Below, piece after piece: positions 45,612-54,205 of a stretch of 64,000 nucleotides of DNA (the stretch's first letter is position 1; each line of letters starts with the position of its first letter). This DNA is from Pseudomonas sp. Irchel s3f7. Its GTDB lineage: Bacteria; Pseudomonadota; Gammaproteobacteria; Pseudomonadales; Pseudomonadaceae. A program made the position numbers and the translations under genes. The stretch is from NCBI RefSeq assembly GCF_900187615.1, contig NZ_FYDO01000004.1:62001-126000 (forward strand), read 5' to 3'. Under the pieces are notes generated by a model. It searched no databases and was not told the origin of the DNA. It worked only from the letters and a program-made list of their open reading frames with translations.

Positions 45612-45878
45612 TCAGTATTTGATGTCCCGCGCTGTGCGACGTGTGTCCTGCTTGGTGCTGCGCTTTTCCTGACGACAATCGGCGTTGGTCTTGTCACTGC
45701 TCTTTCTGCAATCATCCTTGGTTTGTCGTGCCGTAGAGCGCCCGTCCTGACGGGTATCCCGTGCTTCACGCCGTTGCTCACCCTGCTCGGTCGCGTACGC
45801 CGGCAGTGACACCGACTGCACACCCGCGGCGACCAGGAACAGCGCCGCCAGAGTTTTCAAACATTGCTTGCGAATCAT
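45612..45878 (-). CDS. Small secreted basic protein, unknown function
   Basis: The 88-residue protein has a signal peptide ending near LPAYA and a very polar remainder rich in Arg, Asp, Lys and Thr (REARDTRQDGRSTARQTKDD, then KSTKQDTRRTARD-type repeats) with two cysteines. It is periplasmic by prediction. Similar short proteins are common in Pseudomonas but have no assigned function. Confidence 0.6.
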   Translation of the reverse strand: MIRKQCLKTLAALFLVAAGVQSVSLPAYATEQGEQRREARDTRQDGRSTARQTKDDCRKSSDKTNADCRQEKRSTKQDTRRTARDIKY

Positions 45879-46102
45879 GATTCTTTCTCCAATTCGAAAT
45901 CGCCCGGTTGCGTCTCAGGCCCACCGAGGATATTCAGGGAAATGTGTCTGACGTTACCCACAAAATTGCTTCGTGGCACATGAGATCTGACGATAGGACC
46001 CCAAAGGCAGTCCCGCAAGGAGCGAATTCTGCAAAGATCGCAAAATGGCCATCGACAGCGACTAAACTTTTGCAATGAAACATCGCCGCCGAGGAGATCT
46101 CC

Positions 46103-47377
46103 ATGAGCGTCTCGCTGCCCGAACTCGATGCCGCCCTGCCCGGCCTGGCCTGCAAGATCCGCGTGCTGGACGCCCTGGCCTGGCCGGTTGGGGTCGAGGA
46201 AGACTTCCTGGAACATTGGCGCGGCGGCAAGGCACGATTACCCCGCGTCGAGCTGCGCCCGCGCGATCACAGTGCCGGGATCGTCGCCCTGGAAGATTTC
46301 GCTGGCCGTTGCGATGTGCAGCACCCCGCCGGGCATCACCTGGCCATGACGGCGCGCAGCTATGCCACGGCCGGACGGATGCTGGGCGCCATTGGCACCC
46401 CCGCGTTCACAGAATATTCGTCAGCGTTGTATCGGCGCCCGGATTTTGAGTATCCGCGCCTGAAACTGACCATGGTGGACGCGGCCCGATTTTTCCTCGA
46501 TACCACCGATGCGTTGCTCGGCGGCACCCGAATTCCGCCGAGCGAAGCGGATATCCCGGCCGAGGCCTTCGCCGCCTGGATGCAACCGGAACTGGACCAG
46601 TTCTTTGGTCCGGGTCGAATTACCGTCGCACTCGATCCCACCCTGGCGGCCAAGGCGATCGCCGGTTCAAGCCGCATCCGCCTGCGCGCCAGCGCGATGT
46701 TCTCGGAACTGGACAAGAACCAGTTATTGCAACACGAAGCCTTCGTGCATGTGGCAACGGCACAAAATGGTGCACGCCAACCCAACCTCAAAAGCCTGGG
46801 CCTGGGGGCGCCCCGCACGACCCAGACTCAAGAGGGCATCGCGACCCTCGCCGAACTGTTCACCGGCAGCATGGACATCAACCGCCTGCGGCGCCTGGCC
46901 CTGCGCGTACTTGGGGTTCAGCAGGCGCTGGACGGCGCCGATTTCATTCAGGTGTTCGAAGGATTTGTCGCGGCCGGTCAGTCGCAAGAGGAGTCCTTTC
47001 GCTCGACCCAGCGGATTTTCCGCGGCGCCGACCTGCGTGGTGGATCGGCGTTTACCAAGGATGCCGCGTACCTGACCGGTTTGCTCGGCGTCCACACCCT
47101 GCTGCGCATTGCGATCCGTGATAATCGACCGGAACTGGTCAGCCATCTGTTTGCGGGACGCATCAGCCTGGGGGACACCTTGCGACTGGCGCCACTGTTC
47201 GACTCCGGCTGGCTCCAGGGACCGATTCACGTTCCGGCCTGGGCCAGCGATTTACGTCGGCTCGCCGCCAACCTGGCGTTCTCTGCCTTTATTACCCGGA
47301 TCCAGCTGGATGTACTCGATCTGGACGTGTTCATGGCCTTCGCCGACGAACACGAAGACGACGCCAGTGCCCTGTGA
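46103..47377 (+). CDS. DUF1704/MATCAP-type metallopeptidase
   Basis: The 424-residue protein belongs to DUF1704, the family also annotated flavohemoglobin expression-modulating QEGLA motif protein. The unusual zinc motif HExxxH is His211-Glu212-x3-His216 (HEAFVH), and TQEG near Glu244 gives the third ligand; the family name QEGLA reads QEGIA here. The eukaryotic relatives MATCAP1 and MATCAP2 remove the C-terminal tyrosine of tubulin, but the bacterial substrate is unknown. There is no signal peptide. The ATG at 46103 follows GAGGAGATCTCC. Neighbours on both sides are on separate units. Confidence 0.85.
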   Translation: MSVSLPELDAALPGLACKIRVLDALAWPVGVEEDFLEHWRGGKARLPRVELRPRDHSAGIVALEDFAGRCDVQHPAGHHLAMTARSYATAGRMLGAIGTPAFTEYSSALYRRPDFEYPRLKLTMVDAARFFLDTTDALLGGTRIPPSEADIPAEAFAAWMQPELDQFFGPGRITVALDPTLAAKAIAGSSRIRLRASAMFSELDKNQLLQHEAFVHVATAQNGARQPNLKSLGLGAPRTTQTQEGIATLAELFTGSMDINRLRRLALRVLGVQQALDGADFIQVFEGFVAAGQSQEESFRSTQRIFRGADLRGGSAFTKDAAYLTGLLGVHTLLRIAIRDNRPELVSHLFAGRISLGDTLRLAPLFDSGWLQGPIHVPAWASDLRRLAANLAFSAFITRIQLDVLDLDVFMAFADEHEDDASAL

Positions 47378-47559
47378 TCAGGGCAGCATGAAGTCCGAAA
47401 CTGTCCCAATTTGCGAAGAAACTGTCCTGCTACGCCAATAGCGTCCCATCCGGCCTACCTACTATAGGCCCCGGCACCTCTGCCCATCAGCGGGGGCCCG
47501 CTACCTATACCGGATGCTCAATATTGCGCACCGCCGTACAGCACGGATTGGAGAAAACA

Positions 47560-48522
47560 ATGACAACAGTCGCCGCAACCCAAGACGCTCCTTCACCCCT
47601 CACCCCCTCGGCACCCGCGATAATTCGGTCGTCAGTGCGCCAGCATTCGATCAAGGTGGAAATCTGCTCCCCTGCCATCGGCGCTGAACTCAGCAACATC
47701 AACCTGGCCGATGCAACCCGGGACCCTGAGCTGATCGCACAAATCAGGGCGCTGTGGTTGAAGCACAAAGTGTTGTTCTTTCGCGATCAGGACCTCACCC
47801 CTCTGGAGCAACAGCAGTTCGCCGCGCAATTCGGTGAGCTGGAAGGTCACCCATTGGCGCCGAGCCACCCAGAGGCGGACAAGCTGTTGATGCTGTATCG
47901 CAACCTTGACCCAAGCAAGCCCAAGACCTATGTCGAAAAGGCCAGTCGCGAAAACCTCTGGCATGCCGATGTCACCTACAAGAAGGCACCGCCGCGTGGA
48001 GCGGTATTGCGCTGCGAAATGGGTCCGGAGTCGGGTGGCGACACGCTGTGGTCAAACATGGTGATGGCTTACGAAAACTTGCCACAGGCCATCAAGCAAC
48101 GAATCGACGGTCTGTACGCCAAACACAGTGCCGAGCACACCTTTGGCGCCCAGTTGCCACGCGACGACCGCCATGCGATGGCCGCGAAGAACCCGGCTGC
48201 TGAACACCCGGTGGTGCTTACCCATCCGGAAACGGGCGAAAAGGTCTTGTTCGTCAACTCCGCGTTCACCACCCATTTCTCGAATTTTTTCAACTTCGAG
48301 GACATCCGCTACGGCCAGGACTTCATGCCCGAGGCTCATCACCTGATGAACTACCTGACGTCTCAGGCCGCGATTCCGGAATATCAGGTACGTCTGAAGT
48401 GGCGTACCAATACGATTGCCATGTGGGACAACCTGCAAGTCCAGCACTACGCGGTGGCTGACTACGGCAATGCGCCAAGAAAAATGCTGCGCGCCACCCT
48501 CGCGGGCACCCCGCTCAGCTGA
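47560..48522 (+). CDS. TauD/TfdA family Fe(II)/2-oxoglutarate dioxygenase
   Basis: The 320-residue enzyme is of the taurine dioxygenase family, which oxidises a C-H bond next to sulfonate, sulfate or aryloxy groups. LWHADVTY gives the iron ligands His and Asp, LQVQHYAV the distal His, and RKMLRATL the Arg that binds 2-oxoglutarate. GGAG lies 7 nt before ATG 47560. The substrate (taurine, alkylsulfate or another) cannot be read. A short broken-looking frame follows and then a convergent alpha/beta hydrolase. Confidence 0.88.
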   Translation: MTTVAATQDAPSPLTPSAPAIIRSSVRQHSIKVEICSPAIGAELSNINLADATRDPELIAQIRALWLKHKVLFFRDQDLTPLEQQQFAAQFGELEGHPLAPSHPEADKLLMLYRNLDPSKPKTYVEKASRENLWHADVTYKKAPPRGAVLRCEMGPESGGDTLWSNMVMAYENLPQAIKQRIDGLYAKHSAEHTFGAQLPRDDRHAMAAKNPAAEHPVVLTHPETGEKVLFVNSAFTTHFSNFFNFEDIRYGQDFMPEAHHLMNYLTSQAAIPEYQVRLKWRTNTIAMWDNLQVQHYAVADYGNAPRKMLRATLAGTPLS

Positions 48523-48629
48523 TTCGAACTGCTTCCAGAGATATCCAGGGCACCCGACCATCAGAGATGGGTCGGGCGGCCGTGGCTGCCGACGAATACT
48601 CGATCTGATACGCCGTAATGGAGATAAAC

Positions 48630-48722
48630 ATGTTCTACGAACACGTCGACACCGCCGTCATCGATGGCGAATCACTGCCGAGAAAAAACGCGAATGGGGG
48701 CGCCAGAGCACCCCATCGTTAG
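48630..48722 (+). pseudogene. Short 30-codon frame, possibly the start of a lost gene
   Basis: ATG 48630 has ggagataaac directly before it, and reads MFYEHVDTAVIDGESLPRKN before a stop at 48722 that coincides with the stop of the convergent hydrolase. A good ribosome site with a very short product after the dioxygenase gene suggests the 5' end of a gene cut by a rearrangement. It could also be a real small protein. No family is recognised. Confidence 0.3.
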
Positions 48723-49756
48723 AACTGCCCGAGAAACGTCAGGAGCAGTTCGTTGACTTGATCGGCGCTTTCTTCCGCGGCGCTATGGCCCACGCCGGAC
48801 AGCAGAACCTTCATCTGTAATCCGGGTAGATAGCTGTCGAGCCGGTCATAAAGGCTGCGTATTTCGATCGGCTCTAGCGAAGGGTCGGCAGCACCACCGA
48901 TGAACAGGCTCGGCTGGCGCACCACCGCACCGTCAAGAAACGCTGTGATTTCCCAGTTCCGGTCACGACAACGGTAGTAGTTCAGGGCGCCGGTGAACCC
49001 TGTACGTGTGTATTCAGCGACGTAGTAGTCGAGCGCCCGCGCGCTCAACCATGACGGGAACTCGCCCTTCGGCTCAGTGAACGCGTTGAGGATAGGCTCA
49101 CCGGGCTCGACGAACAGACGCCAGCGTTCAGCCCCGACAGCGCTGCCGGAGATTGAGTAGAAAACGCTACGCAATGTTTTTCTCGGATCGCAGGCCAACT
49201 CGCGATCCGGCTTTTCGAGTTGCTGGAAATACAGGTGGTGATACACCCTGCCCTTTGCCATTGCCTGTAAACCTGCGGTCGGTTTGACCTTGCCGCGTGG
49301 AGGCACCGGCGTATTGAGCATCACGAGACCGCAGAACAGATCCGGCCTCATCATCGCCGCGGCTTGGGCCACCCAGGCACCCAAGTCGTGTCCAATGATC
49401 ACCGCGGACGTTTCGCCCAGAGCCGTCATCAAACCCACCATGTCGCCGACGGCCTGGCTCATGTCATAGGCTTCAATCGCATCGGGCCGATCGGTCTGGC
49501 CAAAACCCCGTTGATCGGGGACCACGACGCGATATCCCGACTCGGCCAATGCCACGATCTGTCGCCGCCACATGTACCAGAGATAGGGAAAACCGTGCAG
49601 CAGGATGACCAGCGGGCCCTGCCCCTCGTCGATGTAATGCAGGCGAATGCCATTGAGTTCAGCAAAGCAGTGGTTGAATGCATCAGGATCGTCGGCGTCC
49701 ACTTGCGCGATCGCCGCGAGCGGCTGGCCGATTCGTTTTGCTGTGCGTGTGTCCAT
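48719..49756 (-). CDS. Epoxide hydrolase/haloacid dehalogenase-type alpha/beta hydrolase
   Basis: The 345-residue protein has HGFP at the oxyanion hole (about residue 54), the nucleophile elbow GHDLGAW (Asp nucleophile, about 122), and SGVGHSAAEES with the catalytic His near 328; GGAADPSLEP probably holds the acid. An aspartate nucleophile excludes esterases and fits epoxide hydrolases or fluoroacetate-type dehalogenases. I chose ATG 49756 because AAGGT lies upstream; ATG 49768 is possible. It is divergent from the AraC gene at 49864, which probably controls it. Confidence 0.85.
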   Translation of the reverse strand: MDTRTAKRIGQPLAAIAQVDADDPDAFNHCFAELNGIRLHYIDEGQGPLVILLHGFPYLWYMWRRQIVALAESGYRVVVPDQRGFGQTDRPDAIEAYDMSQAVGDMVGLMTALGETSAVIIGHDLGAWVAQAAAMMRPDLFCGLVMLNTPVPPRGKVKPTAGLQAMAKGRVYHHLYFQQLEKPDRELACDPRKTLRSVFYSISGSAVGAERWRLFVEPGEPILNAFTEPKGEFPSWLSARALDYYVAEYTRTGFTGALNYYRCRDRNWEITAFLDGAVVRQPSLFIGGAADPSLEPIEIRSLYDRLDSYLPGLQMKVLLSGVGHSAAEESADQVNELLLTFLGQF

Positions 49757-49863
49757 GTCTACCTTCATCTTTTTGTCGTTATTGGCTTGAAGGTAGCCGT
49801 GACAGGACATCCTGCACTAAGCTCCTCAGGACACAATCTTGTGAATTTGGGACATGTAGATCT

Positions 49864-50889
49864 ATGTTCACCCTGACGCGAAGTGCCAGCCTTACCAACT
49901 ATGAGCAGGTCTCGCGCTCAGTGGGGCTCGATCCATTTCGCATGCTGCGCCTGGCCAGGTTGCCGGCCAGTGTCCTCGACGATCCGAATATCATGATCAG
50001 CACCGACTCGGTGGGGTGGTTGCTGGAGGAGTCGGCCCGTCTGTCCGGCCAAGAGGCTTTCGGATTGTTGCTCGCGCAGACGCGACAACTGTCCAACTTC
50101 GGCATGCTGGCGCTGCTCATTCGCGAAGAGCCGACATTGCGCGCAGCCCTGCAATCGTGCGCACGCTACATGCGGCTGCATAACGCCGGAGTGGAGTTGC
50201 GACTTGAAGACATGGGCGACCTGGTGCTGCTGCATGTGGGTGTGAAGATGCAGGGTCATCACGGGGTCTGGCGCCAGGCTATCGAGCAGTCGACAGGTAT
50301 CGGACTGCGCACGTTGAGCGTGCTGACACGCAATACGTTCCGCCCTGTGCGGGTCAGTTTTACGCACGAGCGACCTGCCAGCCTTGACGTGCACCATCGC
50401 GTGCTGGGAACAGCCATCGAATTTTCACAGGAATTCAATGCCATCGTTTGCCGCGCGCGTGACCTGGACATGCCCATTCCCGCAGCTGACCCCGCGTTGC
50501 ACCGCGAGGTGAAGCGCTCGCTGGACCTGCAGTTGGCCAACCAGCGCGACGAGCCATCGCAGCGGGTACGCCAGATCGTCAAGATGCTGCTGCCCAGCGG
50601 ACTGTGCTCTGTCGATGGGGTTGCCCAGCACCTTGGCATGCATCGACGCACCCTTAATCGACACCTGGCGACCGAAGGCCAAAGTGTCACAACGATCATC
50701 AATGCGGTGCGCGCTGAACTCGCCGAAGAGTACCTGGCCAACAGCAAACGTCGATTGTATGAGGTCGCCGAACTCCTCGGCTTTTCCTCGGCCGGAGACT
50801 TTTCACGCTGGTTCCGCAGCCAGTTTGGCAAGACCCCCTCGGATTGGGCTGCCTGCTACAGAGCGAGCAAGGCGACGCGGTCGGTTTAG
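49864..50889 (+). CDS. AraC family transcriptional regulator
   Basis: The 341-residue protein has an N-terminal arabinose-binding-like regulatory domain (PF12625 type, about 20-200) and a C-terminal AraC double helix-turn-helix (about 240-335): SVDGVAQHLGMHRRTLNRHL and LYEVAELLGFSSAGDFSRWFRSQFGKTPSDW. OruR and related regulators have this layout. It is divergent from the epoxide-hydrolase-like gene, with 107 bp between. The alginate-type operon starts 567 bp downstream, but nothing in the sequence ties the two together. Confidence 0.9.
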   Translation: MFTLTRSASLTNYEQVSRSVGLDPFRMLRLARLPASVLDDPNIMISTDSVGWLLEESARLSGQEAFGLLLAQTRQLSNFGMLALLIREEPTLRAALQSCARYMRLHNAGVELRLEDMGDLVLLHVGVKMQGHHGVWRQAIEQSTGIGLRTLSVLTRNTFRPVRVSFTHERPASLDVHHRVLGTAIEFSQEFNAIVCRARDLDMPIPAADPALHREVKRSLDLQLANQRDEPSQRVRQIVKMLLPSGLCSVDGVAQHLGMHRRTLNRHLATEGQSVTTIINAVRAELAEEYLANSKRRLYEVAELLGFSSAGDFSRWFRSQFGKTPSDWAACYRASKATRSV

Positions 50890-51456
50890 CCTTTTCGATC
50901 CTTTCGACGGTGTGCAAATTCTGCGTTTTCGGTCTTTCTGACTCGCTTCAATGCTTTTTTAATGTGAACTGAGCCTGACTGCCATGCGAACCTGTCCAGC
51001 ACTTCTGTGACCCTCTGCTGGCCCCCGCGAAGCCCCCTAATTGTGCGGCGCGCGCAGTTTTGAGGCGTTTAGCCCGTACGGTCCGACTCATCCAGCTGTC
51101 AAAACTTTGTCTGTATTATTTTTTTCTTCAGAAAAAGTCATGAAACTGACGCTTTTCAATCCGTTGTTTCTATTTGACTTTTTATTCTGCTGACGGAAAT
51201 TCAGTGTTTTTTTGCAGCGGCACTTTGCCACTTTTTCGGGTACCTCTTACTAATCTGGTCTGCTCCTTGCTTTGGAAGAGTCGTCGGTGCCGCCAAGGCA
51301 TCGCCAAGATAGGGCGCTTCGAGAGAGACCTCTGTTGTACCTCCACGGACTGGGTATCTCCTCGACAGTGAAGCGCTTTTCCATCGGCTGACCACAGCCG
51401 TTTTCGATGTACCTGCCAAAAATCATTCTTCGACTTTCATAGACGAGTGTCAGGTT
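50890..51456. other. Long AT-rich leader/control region before alg8, no algD
   Basis: This 567-bp region contains no gene. algD, which normally precedes alg8, is absent and no fragment of it was recognised. The segment 51080-51250 is strikingly AT-rich, with a palindrome TTTTTCT-TC-AGAAAAA (51121-51136) and several T-runs. TTGACT at about 51175 could be a -35 box. A terminator-like hairpin follows at 51385-51404. A long AT-rich regulated leader is also known before algD, so control by DNA-bending or silencing proteins is plausible. Confidence 0.55.
51385..51404 (+). promoter_or_regulatory. Terminator-like hairpin in the alg8 leader
   Basis: CGGCTG (51385-51390) and CAGCCG (51395-51400) pair around acca and are followed by TTTT. 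This is a compact intrinsic-terminator shape 53 bp before the alg8 start codon, so it may attenuate the operon. The stem is short. Confidence 0.45.
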
Positions 51457-53034
51457 ATGGCGGGCATCGATAAGGAACCATTGAACCCAGAATGGCCGCA
51501 TCAGAAGAGGAAGAGTTCTTCGTTTGCGGCCCGCCTGTTCGATCGAACCAGTGCAGCCAAGTTTTTCGGTTGGATGCTCCTGTTCTGCACCCTGGCGTTG
51601 ATCTGCGACAGCCTCGACCCCGAGCTCCTCGACCCAACCAATCAGAAGTTCATCCTGCTGGTCGGCGGGCTCGGTGCCTGGCGCTACGCCAATGCAGTGA
51701 TGCACTACGTGCGCGGCATGTATTTCCTGCACTGGAAGTTTCCACTCATGCGACGGGCCGTGGAGCGAATGGGCGACTCCGCCCTGCCCTCACACCTGTT
51801 CATGGTGGTGACCAGCTTCCGTATACCGACCCATACCACTTACCGGGTCTATCAAGCGTTGTTTCAGGAGGTGCAACGCCTGCCGGTGCCCTGCACGGTG
51901 ATCGCTTCAATCGTCGAGAAGGCCGACGAGGACTTCATCAAGCAGATTTTGCGCCGTGAAGTGCGAGACCTCAGTAGCATCCGTCTGGTGGTGGTGCGCG
52001 CCCGCGGTACTGGCAAGCGCCATGGCCTGGCCCACGCCTTCCGTGCCCTCTCGCGACAAATGCCGCTGGACGATGCCGTCGTCGGAGTGGTCGATGGGGA
52101 CACGATGATGCTGCCCGGTTGCGTGGGGAACGCGGTGAAGTTCTTCGCCTACCTGCCCAGCGTCGGTGGCATCACCACCAACGAATTCTGCGAAGTGGAA
52201 GGCGGCAAACTGGTACGCGAATGGCATTCGCTGCGCTTCGTCCAGCGACACATCAACATGTGCTCGATGTCACTGTCGCGGCGAGTGCTGACCATGACCG
52301 GACGGCTATCGTTTTTCCGCGCCCGCGTGATGATCGATCCGGGCTTTATCCGTGACGTCGAATCCGACTTCCTCGACCACTGGCGGCTCGGCCGCTTCCA
52401 GTTCCTCACCGGCGATGACAAATCCTCCTGGTTCAGCCTGATGCGCGCGGGCTGGGACACCTTCTATGTACCCGACAGCAACACCGTGACGGTGGAGCAT
52501 CCGCCAGACAGCAACTTCTTCCGCGCGTCGCGCCAGCTGATGTTCCGATGGTACGGCAATTCGCTGCGACAAAACTTTCGTACCACCAAGCTGTTGGGCT
52601 TGCGTCAGTTGGGAGTGTTCACCATGTATGTGCTCTACGACCAACGCATTGCCATGTGGACATCGCTACTCGGGCTGGCTGCCTCAGTCATCGCCGGGCT
52701 GGTACTCGGTATGCAGTTTTTTATCGCCTACCTGTTCTGGGTACTGCTGACCCGTACCCTGGCGACGCTGCTGTTCAGCTTCACACAGCACCCGGTCGAT
52801 CCGCTCTATCCGCTGGTGCTCTATTACAACCAGATCGTCGGCTCGCTGATGAAGGTCTATTCGCTGTTCCATCTCGACCAGCAAAGCTGGACGCGGCAAA
52901 AGACCACCCTCAGCTCCACCGGTTCGTCCTTTGATGTCGCCCTTAACCGCTGGTCCTCGAAAACCATGCTGGTTTCTGCGGTTTCGCTGTTCCTTGGCAC
53001 AGTCGTTCTCCTGCTTGAGATTACTCAACGTTAG
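51457..53034 (+). CDS. alg8: Alginate-type polymerase glycosyltransferase Alg8
   Basis: The 525-residue inner-membrane GT2 enzyme polymerises GDP-mannuronate to polymannuronate at the cytoplasmic face. Two N-terminal helices (about 37-55 and 65-82) precede the catalytic domain: DGD at residues 213-215, TGDD at 318-321 and QLMFRWYGN from 360, the processive-GT region. TTNEFCEVEGG and QRHINMCSM match Pseudomonas Alg8 closely. Three to four C-terminal helices follow. The protein carries about 25 extra N-terminal residues compared with P. aeruginosa Alg8. It starts the operon and needs Alg44 for activity. The start codon has no strong ribosome site. Confidence 0.93.
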   Translation: MAGIDKEPLNPEWPHQKRKSSSFAARLFDRTSAAKFFGWMLLFCTLALICDSLDPELLDPTNQKFILLVGGLGAWRYANAVMHYVRGMYFLHWKFPLMRRAVERMGDSALPSHLFMVVTSFRIPTHTTYRVYQALFQEVQRLPVPCTVIASIVEKADEDFIKQILRREVRDLSSIRLVVVRARGTGKRHGLAHAFRALSRQMPLDDAVVGVVDGDTMMLPGCVGNAVKFFAYLPSVGGITTNEFCEVEGGKLVREWHSLRFVQRHINMCSMSLSRRVLTMTGRLSFFRARVMIDPGFIRDVESDFLDHWRLGRFQFLTGDDKSSWFSLMRAGWDTFYVPDSNTVTVEHPPDSNFFRASRQLMFRWYGNSLRQNFRTTKLLGLRQLGVFTMYVLYDQRIAMWTSLLGLAASVIAGLVLGMQFFIAYLFWVLLTRTLATLLFSFTQHPVDPLYPLVLYYNQIVGSLMKVYSLFHLDQQSWTRQKTTLSSTGSSFDVALNRWSSKTMLVSAVSLFLGTVVLLLEITQR

Positions 53035-53052
53035 CCCCGAGGCCATCGTCCT

Positions 53053-54195
53053 ATGAGCATCGCCACCAGTCTGTCTGCGAACGTAGTCCATGAAGCCACC
53101 GACGAACGCCAGTTCGTGCGAATCAAGATCCCGGCCACGGTAATCTTGCAGAGCTGGGAGGGGCCGCTCGAATGCGAAATCCAGGATATCTCGCTGGGTG
53201 GCATCAGCCTGCTCTGCGGCAAAGAGCTGAAGATTGGCTCAATGTACTCCGCCAGCATTCGTCTGAATCTTTCGACGATCAATATCAACATTGACGCCAG
53301 GATTCGCGTGGTCTCCCAGCGCGCTGATGAAGTCGGCGCCGAGTTCATCGAGCTCGACGCGCAGAAGCGGGACATCCTGCGCTACATGATCGCCGCCTAT
53401 ATGTCAGGCGAGGTCGCCGACTTCAACGGTCTGTTCAACGTGATGCAACGGGAAAACTACATCAAGGAGAGAAAGAAGGTCACCAGCAGCTCGCGCACCG
53501 TCTTCGAACGCCTGCAGGCCATGCTCGGCAGCCTGCTGTTCCTTGCCCTCGGCCTGCTGGTGATGAGCCTGCTGGCATACAAAACCTACCTGTTCTTCTT
53601 CCGTGTCTCGGCCGCCCACGCACAGGTCAGCGCCGAAGCCTATCAGGTGAACATGCCGGAAAACGGCTACGTGAAGTTCATGGTCGGAGGCGATGCCGGT
53701 GAAGTGAAGGCTGGCGAACCAATCGCCACGGTGTCGACCCAACTGCTCACCAACTTCAACAGCCCTGCGGACCTGCAGGCGTTGGCCAGCTTGTCGCAGA
53801 GCGATCTGCAGACGCTGCTCGGACGTTCACTGATCGAGACGGTAATCGCCAGCCCCTGCGACTGCTACGTTTATTTTCCAGGACGCAAGCTGGATAGTTA
53901 CGCCTACAAGACTGACCCGCTGCTGCACCTGATACCCAAGGATCAACCCCTGGTAGTCAAGGCCAGCTTCCCCTTTGACAAGCTCAAAGACATCAACCGC
54001 ATCCAGCGCGTCAGCCTGCGCGTGTCCGGTATGCCCGGGGCGTTCGGTGGCAAGGTGGTGGGCTCCGCGGTGGATAGCGTCAACCAGATGCTGGTGCTGA
54101 GCATCCTGCCAGAGACCACGCTGCCACTGTCGGCGTACCAGCATCCGGTGGCGGTCGATGTGTACCTTGACCTGCCCTTCGACCCAGGTTTCTAG
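53053..54195 (+). CDS. alg44: c-di-GMP receptor Alg44
   Basis: The 380-residue protein has an N-terminal cytoplasmic PilZ domain with both c-di-GMP motifs intact: RxxxR at 19-23 and DxSxGG at 45-50. One membrane helix (about 160-185) follows, then a periplasmic membrane-fusion-like domain (MPENGYVKF, SPCDCYV). In P. aeruginosa Alg44 binds c-di-GMP and activates Alg8. The gene lies 18 bp after alg8 and 10 bp before algK. Retention of both PilZ motifs shows that polymerisation should still be controlled by c-di-GMP. Confidence 0.93.
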   Translation: MSIATSLSANVVHEATDERQFVRIKIPATVILQSWEGPLECEIQDISLGGISLLCGKELKIGSMYSASIRLNLSTININIDARIRVVSQRADEVGAEFIELDAQKRDILRYMIAAYMSGEVADFNGLFNVMQRENYIKERKKVTSSSRTVFERLQAMLGSLLFLALGLLVMSLLAYKTYLFFFRVSAAHAQVSAEAYQVNMPENGYVKFMVGGDAGEVKAGEPIATVSTQLLTNFNSPADLQALASLSQSDLQTLLGRSLIETVIASPCDCYVYFPGRKLDSYAYKTDPLLHLIPKDQPLVVKASFPFDKLKDINRIQRVSLRVSGMPGAFGGKVVGSAVDSVNQMLVLSILPETTLPLSAYQHPVAVDVYLDLPFDPGF

Positions 54196-54205
54196 GAGGC
54201 TGGTC

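Noticed and set aside
49864-50889. The AraC gene as a dedicated regulator of the alginate-type operon
   Set aside because: It is divergent from and much closer to the epoxide-hydrolase-like gene, and a 567-bp gap separates it from alg8.
51102-51130. Possible AlgU (sigma-22) promoter, AAACTT followed by a TCTTC-like box
   Set aside because: The -35 box differs from GAACTT and the -10 box is poor at a 16-17 bp spacing. I cannot support it as a promoter.
51174-51371. Open frame of about 65 codons in the alg8 leader, considered as a leader peptide or algD remnant
   Set aside because: It has no ribosome site and no resemblance to UDP/GDP-sugar dehydrogenases.
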